Shown one piece after another: positions 52,525-59,744 of a stretch of 64,000 nucleotides of DNA. Below the pieces are notes generated by a model. That model saw only the letters and a program-made list of their open reading frames with translations, was not told where the DNA came from and searched no databases. The first letter of the stretch is position 1; each line of letters opens with the position of its first letter. The stretch is from NCBI GenBank assembly GCA_017561025.1, contig JAFZDU010000017.1, forward strand, positions 1 through 64,000, read 5' to 3'. Source of the stretch: Bacteroidales bacterium (lineage in GTDB: Bacteria > Bacteroidota > Bacteroidia > Bacteroidales > F082). A program made the translations under genes and the position numbers.

Positions 52525-53781
52525 ATGAAAAGAATTGAAAGACAGAAATACTTGGACGAATTGATTTCACTGAAGGAAAATGGTATGATAAAAGTCATAA
52601 CAGGAATGCGTAGATGTGGTAAATCGTATCTTTTGTTTGAGATTTTTTCATCATACTTGGAGAATAATGGAGTTGAATCGAATCATATCATAAAGATTGA
52701 TTTGGAGGATTACAAGAACAAGTCGCTAAGGAATCCGGATAATATTTATGAATATGTAGAAAGTCGTATAGTTGACAATGATACTTATTACATTCTTCTT
52801 GACGAAGTGCAAATGCTTGATGATTTTGTTGATGTTTTGAATGGATTTTTGAAAAAACAAAATGTAGATATTTATGTGACGGGAAGCAATGCTAAGTTTT
52901 TGTCAAAGGATGTTATTACTGAATTTAGAGGAAGAGGATTTGAAATACGAGTGTATCCGCTTAGTTTTAGCGAATATATGTCAGCCTATCAAGGTTCGTT
53001 GCAATTAGGAATTAACGAGTATATGTTGTATGGAGGACTACCTCAAATCTTGTCACATAAGACTGATGAACATAAGACTTTGTTCTTGAAGTCCTTATTT
53101 GAAGAGACTTATATAAAAGATATAAAGGATCGTTATAATATAAAGAAGGATGATGATTTAGAAGAGTTGATAAATATAGTAGCTTCAGGGATAGGAACAT
53201 TGACAAATCCAAATAAATTATCTAATACATTCAAGAGTGAAAAGAAGTCTGTCATATCGTATGATACAGTGAAAGATTACATAGAATATTTATGCGATTC
53301 TTTTCTCGTTGAAAAATCAACACGTTATGATGTAAAAGGAAAGAAATATATCAATTCTCCATATAAGTATTATTTTATGGATTTAGGGTTGCGCAATGCC
53401 CGCCTAAACTTTAGACAGTTTGAAAAAACTCATCTGATGGAAAATCTTATTTACAACGAGTTGAGAATACGTGGATATAATGTTGATGTTGGTGTTGTAC
53501 CTTCTGTAATAAGAGATAGTGAGGGAAAACAACAGCGTTCCAATTATGAAATAGATTTTGTGTGCAATGCAGGTAGCAAACGCTATTATATACAATCTGC
53601 ATATCGCATGGAAACAGATGATAAGATTAAACAAGAAAAATCATCATTATTAAAAGTTGACGATTCATTTAAAAAAATTATAGTAGTTGGAGATGAAATG
53701 CCAATTACAAGAGATGATAACGGTATTACTATAATGAATGTTTATGATTTCTTATTGAAATCTAACTCTTTGGAATTGTAG
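52525..53781 (+). CDS. DUF4143-type AAA ATPase
   Basis: 418 aa. Walker A GMRRCGKS lies at 27-34, Walker B is YYILLDEVQ (about 90-98), and sensor residues follow in VTGSNAKFLS. The DUF4143 region (about 200-340, with YIKDIKDRYNIKK) and a C-terminal nuclease-like fold (YEIDFVCN, YYIQSAYRM) follow. Such ATPases are numerous and variable in Bacteroidales; their function is undetermined, and a DNA-processing or defence role has been proposed from the domain mix. The gene sits alone between two copies of a 21-bp repeat and between two copies of the tmRNA 3' tip, suggesting arrival as a unit. No integrase is present. Confidence 0.87.
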   Translation: MKRIERQKYLDELISLKENGMIKVITGMRRCGKSYLLFEIFSSYLENNGVESNHIIKIDLEDYKNKSLRNPDNIYEYVESRIVDNDTYYILLDEVQMLDDFVDVLNGFLKKQNVDIYVTGSNAKFLSKDVITEFRGRGFEIRVYPLSFSEYMSAYQGSLQLGINEYMLYGGLPQILSHKTDEHKTLFLKSLFEETYIKDIKDRYNIKKDDDLEELINIVASGIGTLTNPNKLSNTFKSEKKSVISYDTVKDYIEYLCDSFLVEKSTRYDVKGKKYINSPYKYYFMDLGLRNARLNFRQFEKTHLMENLIYNELRIRGYNVDVGVVPSVIRDSEGKQQRSNYEIDFVCNAGSKRYYIQSAYRMETDDKIKQEKSSLLKVDDSFKKIIVVGDEMPITRDDNGITIMNVYDFLLKSNSLEL

Positions 53782-53795
53782 TAGATATACGACAA

Positions 53796-53816
53796 TATGG
53801 AAACTAAAGAAAAGAA
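53796..53816 (+). repeat. 21-bp direct repeat flanking the ATPase gene, right copy
   Basis: It starts TATGGAAACTAAAG, differing from the left copy by one base. Its ATG opens a 21-codon frame (METKEKKKSSSSTLKIAQKK, then H) running through the att-like sequence to a stop at the next terminator stem. This looks like a fused remnant, not a gene. Confidence 0.65.
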
Positions 53817-53823
53817 AAAATCA

Positions 53824-53834
53824 TCCAGCTCCAC
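53824..53834 (+). other. Possible attachment-site half, distal copy
   Basis: TCCAGCTCCAC, identical to the tmRNA 3' tip, and followed by TTTAAAAATT. This is the expected far boundary of an insertion that restored the tmRNA end. Confidence 0.45.
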
Positions 53835-53854
53835 TTTAAAAATTGCACAAAAAA

Positions 53855-53890
53855 AACACTAATATATTTCGATTATGTTAGTGTTTTTTT
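53855..53890. terminator. Hairpin terminator
   Basis: AAACACTAA and TTAGTGTTT, with A- and T-runs on the two sides. It closes the ATPase segment. Confidence 0.85.
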
Positions 53891-53903
53891 TGTTTTTTTA
53901 TTT

Positions 53904-53911
53904 TAAATTTG
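53904..53911 (+). promoter_or_regulatory. -7 promoter element for the 84-aa acidic protein
   Basis: TAAATTTG lies 26 bp before the ATG. Confidence 0.6.
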
Positions 53912-53937
53912 TGCAGGCTTAATTAAACTTTAAAATT

Positions 53938-54192
53938 ATGTTTGGACGAGACGATATGTCACGCGACGAATTGTGGCAACAAGATTATGATTTTTATATG
54001 AATACCGGTGAACTGTCTGAATTCTTTGAAGATGAGGATGATTACGAATATGATGAGGATGATTATGGCAATCCAAAGAACAACAAACAATCTCAAGAGG
54101 ATACAGGGCGTAACATACAAGGAGTGCTTGTTGCAATAGTCTTGATATCGATTATGGTCTATGCTCTATGGGCTGCTATATCTGAGATGTAA
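53938..54192 (+). CDS. Small acidic protein with one C-terminal membrane helix
   Basis: 84 aa. The first 60 residues are acidic (FFEDEDDYEYDEDDYG and a Gln/Asn-rich stretch), then one hydrophobic helix (GVLVAIVLISIMVYALWAAI) ends the protein. There is no signal peptide, so it is probably a tail-anchored inner-membrane protein with its acidic part in the cytosol. I do not recognise the family. It has its own promoter, starts after the ATPase segment, and converges with the sigma-54-type regulator gene. Codon use and the promoter make a real gene likely. Confidence 0.65.
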   Translation: MFGRDDMSRDELWQQDYDFYMNTGELSEFFEDEDDYEYDEDDYGNPKNNKQSQEDTGRNIQGVLVAIVLISIMVYALWAAISEM

Positions 54193-54267
54193 TTAAAAGA
54201 CTTTTATTGTAAAATGGCTTTTTGGCCGCTCACTAATCCCCATGCTATAACTCTCAACTTCTAATTC

Positions 54268-55431
54268 CTAATTAACCAGCGGTCTCGCGTATTTCCTTAC
54301 ATCATCTCCGTCGATTTCACTTCCGCATAATATCACCAATCTCTCAATGACATTATGCAACTCGCGGATGTTTCCTGTCCATCGATATTTCTGCAGTTCT
54401 TCAATAGCGTCTTGTGTGAACGCAGGTGCTGCTTTGCCCATTTCATCTGAGATGTTTTCAACGAAATATCTTACAAGTTCAGGGATGTCGTCCAATCTCT
54501 CGCGCAATGGCGGCACGTTGATGATGATGACGCTTAGTCTGTGATAAAGGTCTTCTCTGAAGTTGCCTTTCTTTATCTCTTCCTTGAGGTTCTTGTTCGT
54601 TGCGGCGATGATTCTCACGTTGACGTTGATCTCGCTTTCGCCGCCAACGCGTGTTATCTTGTTTTCCTGTAATGCTCTCAGCACCTTGGCTTGTGCCGAC
54701 AGACTCATGTCGCCGATCTCGTCCAGGAATAATGTGCCGTTGTTGGCGAGTTCAAAGTCGCCTTTCTTCAGTTTTATTGCCGATGTGAAAGATCCTTTCT
54801 CGTGTCCGAAGAGCTGACTTTCAATCAATTCAGATGGTATCGCGGCGCAGTTTACCTCGATGAAAGGAGCGTAGGAGCGGTTGCTTAACTCGTGGAGTTG
54901 GCGTGCCACTAATTCCTTGCCTGTTCCGTTCTCGCCCTCGATGAGGACGCGAGCGTGGGTAGGAGCGACTTTCTCAATCATATCATGAATTTCCATCATA
55001 GGTTTGGAACTGCCAATCATCTGATATTGTCGGCTTACAGCTTTCTTGAGAACTTTCGTCTCGGTGATAAGTTTGGATTTGTCCAGTGCGTTGCGCAATG
55101 TGATGAGCAGTCGGTTGAGCTCTGGCGGTTTTGCTATATAGTCGAAGGCGCCTTTTTTTATTGCCTCAACGGCAGTGTCTATGGTGCCGTGACCGGAAAT
55201 CATGATGATAGGAGCGTCGGTGATTTTCTTAGCTTCTTCCAGAAACTCGATGCCATCCATCTGTGGCATCTTGATGTCGCACAATATGGCGTTGTATTCG
55301 TTTTCCTTAACTAAAGGAAGAGCCTCCACTGCCGAAGCAGCATCGTCAACCTGATATTGTTCGTGCTCCAAAATTTCGCGTAAGATACGGCGGATTGCAG
55401 GTTCGTCGTCTATGACTAAAATTCTTGCCAT
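54268..55431 (-). CDS. Sigma-54-type response regulator lacking the HTH domain
   Basis: 387 aa. The receiver domain has phospho-acceptor D52 (LCDIKMPQMDG). The AAA+ domain has Walker A GENGTGKE (about 164-171), and the loop that contacts sigma-54 reads GSFTSA in place of GAFTGA; Walker B (TLFLDEIG) and the arginine-finger region (REDLYHRLSV) follow. The protein stops soon after the AAA+ C-subdomain (YARPLVN) with no Fis-type helix-turn-helix, so it either binds DNA through a partner or works off-DNA. Homologues of this shape are common in Bacteroidota as far as I recall. It lies 2 bp after the aspartic-protease gene. Confidence 0.85.
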   Translation of the reverse strand: MARILVIDDEPAIRRILREILEHEQYQVDDAASAVEALPLVKENEYNAILCDIKMPQMDGIEFLEEAKKITDAPIIMISGHGTIDTAVEAIKKGAFDYIAKPPELNRLLITLRNALDKSKLITETKVLKKAVSRQYQMIGSSKPMMEIHDMIEKVAPTHARVLIEGENGTGKELVARQLHELSNRSYAPFIEVNCAAIPSELIESQLFGHEKGSFTSAIKLKKGDFELANNGTLFLDEIGDMSLSAQAKVLRALQENKITRVGGESEINVNVRIIAATNKNLKEEIKKGNFREDLYHRLSVIIINVPPLRERLDDIPELVRYFVENISDEMGKAAPAFTQDAIEELQKYRWTGNIRELHNVIERLVILCGSEIDGDDVRKYARPLVN

Positions 55432-55433
55432 GG

Positions 55434-55862
55434 TTATTTCGTTGGGAAGAGTCGAATTTTCTTTAATCTATAACTTATTACAGCGTTATGTTTTCTTAAC
55501 AAATCACCGCCGAGAACTCCGTCGATAGGCGGAAGTTTTATCATCTCGTATGATGTGTTGATGTTGGAAAGGTCCATCGCGACAGCCTGATAGTCGTTTA
55601 TCTTCAAATCGCCGAAACAGAGATTTTCTATAGTGAAGATAAAACTTGATATGTCGGTGCCTCCGATGCCTGCCGATAGTCCTTCCTTCTCGGCGAACTC
55701 TGGATTGTTGGTGTAATTTAATATCCTGTCTTTGTCGAAAACTGTCCTTGATGCGCCGGTATCCACAACGAAGCGAGCGGTACGGCCGTTGATAAATCCT
55801 TCCGTCACGATGTGAAAACCATCACCATCGATGTTTATTATATTAATAGGTATTTCAATCAT
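55434..55862 (-). CDS. Clan AA retropepsin-like aspartic protease
   Basis: 142 aa single-domain protein. The catalytic motif VVDTGAS (about 32-38) and the later hydrophobic-hydrophobic-Gly element DGVLGGDLL mark the retropepsin fold; such enzymes act as dimers with one Asp per subunit. No signal peptide is visible. The substrate is unknown. It is co-transcribed with the HTH-less response regulator (2-bp gap), which may hint at regulated proteolysis; that is only context. Length fits the small bacterial clan AA group. Confidence 0.8.
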   Translation of the reverse strand: MIEIPINIINIDGDGFHIVTEGFINGRTARFVVDTGASRTVFDKDRILNYTNNPEFAEKEGLSAGIGGTDISSFIFTIENLCFGDLKINDYQAVAMDLSNINTSYEMIKLPPIDGVLGGDLLRKHNAVISYRLKKIRLFPTK

Positions 55863-55943
55863 TGTTTATAATTGGCTAAAGACGAAAGTCTAAAGTCTAA
55901 AGTTTATTTTGTCCTTAGCCTTTAGACATTTGTCTTTTGTCTT

Positions 55944-56651
55944 TTAAAAGTTCGGTCTAAGAGCGTATTTATGATAGAATTCTTCAATGATGTCCACTGC
56001 TTCTTCAACGGTGTCGACGATATGGAAGATATTAAAGTCACTTTCGCTTACCATTCCGTCTTTCAACAATGTGTTTTTAAACCAGTCGTTGAGCGGTTCC
56101 CAGAACTCTTTTCCAACCATGATAATAGGGAATGAAACGAGTTTATTGGTCTGTATCAATGTTATTGCTTCCGACAATTCATCGAGTGTGCCGAATCCGC
56201 CAGGGAAAGCAATGAAGCCTTGTGCGTAGCGCATGAACATAGTCTTTCTTACATAGAAATAGTCGAAGTTGATGCTTTTGTCAAGGTCGATAAATGGATT
56301 TGGACGCTGTTCGTGAGGAAGGACGATATTGAGACCGACGCTCTTGCCTCCACCGAAATGCGCTCCTTTATTGCCTGCTTCCATTATGCCAGGGCCGCCG
56401 CCTGTGATTATTCCAAAACCTTTCTTGACTAAAAGATAAGCGGTTTCTTCAGCCATCTTGTAATATTTGTCGCTAGGATTGGTGCGTGCGGAACCAAATA
56501 TAGCTACACAAGGTCCTATCTTAGAAAGAGTTTCGTAACCTGTGACAAATTCAGACATTATCTTGAAGACAGACCATGAGTCGTGCGACTTGATCTCTGT
56601 CCAGTTTTTTTCTTCAAAAGCTTCTCTAATCTTTGATTCGTCTATATTCAT
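55944..56651 (-). CDS. LOG-family (TIGR00730) Rossmann-fold protein
   Basis: 235 aa. Key motifs are GGGPGIMEAGNKGA and PGGFGTLDE, the active-site signature of LOG/lysine-decarboxylase-like proteins that hydrolyse nucleotide 5'-monophosphates to base and ribose 5-phosphate (cytokinin-activating in plants). This is the longer group with an N-terminal segment and a FGSARTNPSDKYY start. In bacteria the role is nucleotide salvage or clean-up. The gene is alone; the gap to the protease gene holds a GGCTAAAGACGAAAGTC repeat. Confidence 0.88.
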   Translation of the reverse strand: MNIDESKIREAFEEKNWTEIKSHDSWSVFKIMSEFVTGYETLSKIGPCVAIFGSARTNPSDKYYKMAEETAYLLVKKGFGIITGGGPGIMEAGNKGAHFGGGKSVGLNIVLPHEQRPNPFIDLDKSINFDYFYVRKTMFMRYAQGFIAFPGGFGTLDELSEAITLIQTNKLVSFPIIMVGKEFWEPLNDWFKNTLLKDGMVSESDFNIFHIVDTVEEAVDIIEEFYHKYALRPNF

Positions 56652-56760
56652 GTTGATTATATGTTTAAATTAAGTCTTACAAAGGTAAGATTTTTTTGAG
56701 ATTTTTTAAATGCGATGAAGGAAAATATTTATTTTTGAAACTTAAACAAATAAATGCGAT

Positions 56761-57477
56761 ATGAAAAAAGAAAAAGATACGATGGGTAAGGCAATCGCCG
56801 ATTTTTTTAAAGGTCGTCGTGATGGTAAATTGAGGGTATTGTCTCCTATGTTTGAGGAAGATGAAATCCCTTTGACTACATTGTTCCGTAGTTTCAGGGA
56901 TATGCCGAAGATAGAACAGAAGGCTCTGAAGATGGCGAAAGGTAAGGTCCTTGATGTAGGTGCAGGTTCCGGATGTCATGCGCTTTGGCTTCAGGATAAA
57001 GGAATGGACGTAACTGCGATTGATATTTCACCTTATTCTATAGAGACCATGAAGGAAAGAGGCGTCGTCAATGTGAGAGAACAGGATTTCTTTACTTTGG
57101 AAGAGAAATACGATACAATATTAATGCTGATGAATGGTATCGGCATTGTCGGCACTTTGGATAAGCTTCCTGAATTCTTTAAACATATTGATAATATATT
57201 GGCGGAAGATGGGCAGCTTCTATGCGACTCTTCGGATCTTTGCTATCTTTATGATGACAAAGACGGAATTGTTGAATTGATGAATAGCGATAAATATTAT
57301 GGTGAACTGGAATATACCATGTGCTACGACGAAATGGAAGGTGATTCGTTCCCATGGCTTTATATTGATGCAAACACATTGAGAACTTACGCTGAGACTT
57401 GTGGATTTAAAATGGAAATAGTGAGAAGAGGCGAACATTACGATTATCTGGCGAGAATTAGTAGAATTAGGAATTAG
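56761..57477 (+). CDS. Class I SAM-dependent methyltransferase
   Basis: 238 aa. The SAM-binding motif I VLDVGAGSGCHALWL is at about 64-78, followed by motif II with the acidic residue in MDVTAIDISP and the post-I loop NVREQDFFTL. The substrate is not identifiable. The start MKKEKDTMGKAIADFF could also be the second Met (MGKAIADFF). The final residues SRIRN come from the TTAGGAATTAGGAAT repeat, whose in-frame TAG ends the gene. It is transcribed alone; a GAGACG palindrome follows. Confidence 0.85.
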   Translation: MKKEKDTMGKAIADFFKGRRDGKLRVLSPMFEEDEIPLTTLFRSFRDMPKIEQKALKMAKGKVLDVGAGSGCHALWLQDKGMDVTAIDISPYSIETMKERGVVNVREQDFFTLEEKYDTILMLMNGIGIVGTLDKLPEFFKHIDNILAEDGQLLCDSSDLCYLYDDKDGIVELMNSDKYYGELEYTMCYDEMEGDSFPWLYIDANTLRTYAETCGFKMEIVRRGEHYDYLARISRIRN

Positions 57478-57499
57478 GAATTAGGAATTAGTAATGATT

Positions 57500-57557
57500 G
57501 TAGAGAGGTATCATACGACACAATTAAAAATAAACAATATGTCGTTGATGCGTCTCT
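57500..57557. repeat. GAGACG palindromic repeat
   Basis: GTAGAGAGGTATCATACGACA and its partner TGTCGTTGATGCGTCTCT form the arms. It is a diverged family member. The rest of 57558-57760 is AT-rich and I see no gene in it. Confidence 0.6.
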
Positions 57558-57763
57558 TTTTGACTTCCTAATTTTATCTCGAAAAACCGCAATTTTGCCA
57601 AAAGTGTGATATTTTTAGTGTTAAAATCTTCGTTTTTTTGATAAAAAATAATGAAAAAAGACCGTTTTTATATAAAAATACCTTTGTAACTTATTGATAT
57701 AAGTATATTTAAAGAAAAATAAAAATATTTTTAAAAAAGTGTTGCGCGTAATAGAAAAGTTCC

Positions 57764-57771
57764 TATCTTTG
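57764..57771 (+). promoter_or_regulatory. -7 promoter element of tRNA-Val
   Basis: TATCTTTG, 44 bp before the tRNA, identical to the tRNA-Arg promoter octamer. Confidence 0.7.
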
Positions 57772-57815
57772 CACACGTAAACGAAAGGTTATTACAAACA
57801 GTTCTTACACAGAAT

Positions 57816-57890
57816 GGAAGCTTAGCTCAGTTGGTTTAGAGCACCTGCCTTACAAGCAGGGGGTCGCTGGTTCGACCCCAGCAGTTTCCA
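57816..57890 (+). tRNA. tRNA-Val (anticodon TAC)
   Basis: Acceptor arms GGAAGCT and AGTTTCC, D arm GCTCAGTTGGTTTAGAGC, anticodon arm CCTGC-CTTACAA-GCAGG with anticodon TAC, and T arm GCTGG-TTCGACC-CCAGC. All four arms are complete. CCA is not encoded. Confidence 0.96.
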
Positions 57891-57892
57891 CA

Positions 57893-57927
57893 AAGACGTC
57901 TCGGATTTCTGAGGCGTCTTTTTTTTG
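57893..57927 (+). terminator. Terminator of tRNA-Val
   Basis: AAAGACGTCTC, loop, GAGGCGTCTTTTTTTT. Confidence 0.9.
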
Positions 57928-57978
57928 TATGGCCTTGCCATGACATTATATCTGTTTTTTAATCTAATCATAGAAATT

Positions 57979-58020
57979 AAAAAACCTCAGAATTTCAATT
58001 TTTTGACATTCTGAGGTTTT
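57979..58020 (-). terminator. Terminator of the MFS gene
   Basis: AAAACCTCAGAAT and ATTCTGAGGTTTT form the stem just beyond the leftward MFS stop. The arms match the TTCTGAGGTTTTGAG repeat also found before tmRNA. Confidence 0.75.
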
Positions 58021-58044
58021 GAGTTTTTGAATTTTAATTCAAAC

Positions 58045-59661
58045 TTATTCTTCTGTGATATTTGGTAATTCCAAACCTAAGCCTTTTTTCTTGTCAACTC
58101 TCTTCAAGATAACACCGATGATGAGAGCAGCGATACCTAAGCATGCTAACATTACCAATGCCCATGTGTAGTTGAGTTCTACAGGGTCTGTGCCTGGTTT
58201 GTTTGTCTTGTCCAAAATCTTACCGATCAATAATGGGAATAACCATAAACCGATGTTTTGGATCCAGAATATCAAAGCGTATGCTGAACCGATAACTTTA
58301 GCGTCAACTAATTTTGGAACGCTTGGCCATAAAGCTGCAGGAACTAATGAGAATGATGCGCCTAAAACCAAGATTGTTACGTAAGCAACGATGATGCCGC
58401 CAACAGCTTGTCCTTTAAACATAGGTAAAATGAAAGCGAATGTGAGATGGCAAATGATGAGCAATAATGAACCGATCATCAACATTGAAGCTGCCTTGCC
58501 TTTGTGGTCGACGTAGTTGCCGAGGATAGGAGTGATAGCAACAGCTAATAATGGGAATACAGCGAATACTGAAGCTGCTGAACCGCGCATATAACCCATG
58601 TAGCAGTAAACTACTAAGCAAACGATAGCTGCACCCATCAAACCGAATTTCAAACCTTTATTCTTTGAGAAGTTGCTTGCGAATGAACAAGCAGCAACAG
58701 CTAACATGATAACGTATTGGATGACAGTAACAGCATTTGATGCCCAGAATTCTGTTGGTTCTGTGAATGTCAAGTTACATTGTAACATGTTAACAGCATA
58801 TTTTTGGAATGGGAAGATTGCTGAATAATAGAGAACGCAGAGGAGAGCGACCAACCAGAAGCCCCAGCTTGACAAGATTCTGCCGATGTCGCTGATTTTG
58901 AATGGATCGTCTTTTTCTTCTGCTTCGCCTGTTTGTGAGTCTAATTTCTTATCCATGAAGAAGTAAACTACGAACATGATAAGGGCTATCATCAACAATA
59001 CAACGCCGAAAGCTACTGAACGAGAAACGTCAACTTTGTCACCCAAGTTAGCGAACATAGGTGAGAAAATCATACATGTAGCAACGCCGAGACGTGCCAA
59101 TGCCATTTCTGAACCCATTGCCAAAGCCATTTCACGACCTTTGAACCATTTTACGATACCGCGAGAAACAGTGATACCAGCCATTTCAACACCGCAACCG
59201 AAGATCATGAAACCAACAGCAGCAACCTTAGCTGATGCAGGCATGCCTCTGTAGAATGGGGAAACGCCTAATTCATCAAACAATGGAATGTAGTTGAGGT
59301 TGTTTGTGAACCATGCTTCTAAGCCGCTGCCCATGAAATTTTCTGTAACTGCATACCATTTGATAATAGCACCGACGAGCATGACGGCACCTGATAATAA
59401 TGCAGTGAAACGAACACCCATCTTGTCGAGGATGATACCTGCGAAGATGAGGAAGAATACGAATACATTCAAGAATGTTTCAGCACCTTGCATTGTGCCG
59501 AATGCTGAAGAATCCCAACCTCTTGTTGATTGCATGAGGTCTTTGATAGGAGAGAGAATGTCCATAAAAATGTATGAACAGAACATAGCAAAAGCTAAGA
59601 GCAACAATGCAATCCATCTCATGGCTGCTGAGTCGCGTAATGTTTGAAGTTTTTCTGTCAT
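58045..59661 (-). CDS. MFS transporter (MFSD1-like)
   Basis: 538 aa with about twelve membrane helices and a central cytosolic loop (DKKLDSQTGEAEEKDDPFK). The first cytosolic loop carries the MFS-type pattern DKMGVRFTALLSGAVMLVG, and the VSRGIVKWFKGREMALAMG stretch is typical of the bacterial relatives of the lysosomal MFSD1 dipeptide transporter. Residues 95-140 form an extra periplasmic loop. Peptide export or import is a guess from that relation and from the M16 peptidase gene next door, which is separated from it by a terminator. Otherwise the substrate is unknown. Confidence 0.85.
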   Translation of the reverse strand: MTEKLQTLRDSAAMRWIALLLLAFAMFCSYIFMDILSPIKDLMQSTRGWDSSAFGTMQGAETFLNVFVFFLIFAGIILDKMGVRFTALLSGAVMLVGAIIKWYAVTENFMGSGLEAWFTNNLNYIPLFDELGVSPFYRGMPASAKVAAVGFMIFGCGVEMAGITVSRGIVKWFKGREMALAMGSEMALARLGVATCMIFSPMFANLGDKVDVSRSVAFGVVLLMIALIMFVVYFFMDKKLDSQTGEAEEKDDPFKISDIGRILSSWGFWLVALLCVLYYSAIFPFQKYAVNMLQCNLTFTEPTEFWASNAVTVIQYVIMLAVAACSFASNFSKNKGLKFGLMGAAIVCLVVYCYMGYMRGSAASVFAVFPLLAVAITPILGNYVDHKGKAASMLMIGSLLLIICHLTFAFILPMFKGQAVGGIIVAYVTILVLGASFSLVPAALWPSVPKLVDAKVIGSAYALIFWIQNIGLWLFPLLIGKILDKTNKPGTDPVELNYTWALVMLACLGIAALIIGVILKRVDKKKGLGLELPNITEE

Positions 59662-59694
59662 AAAAAATTGTTTTAAAAATTTGATTCAAAAACT

Positions 59695-59735
59695 AAACCT
59701 GTAACCTTGATTTTAGAAGTCAGGGCTACAGGTTT
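59695..59735 (-). terminator. Terminator of the M16 peptidase gene
   Basis: On the minus strand AAACCTGTAGCCCTGA pairs with TCAAGGTTACAGGTTT, with T-rich sequence after it. It separates the peptidase from the MFS gene. Confidence 0.8.
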
Positions 59736-59744
59736 AATGATAAT

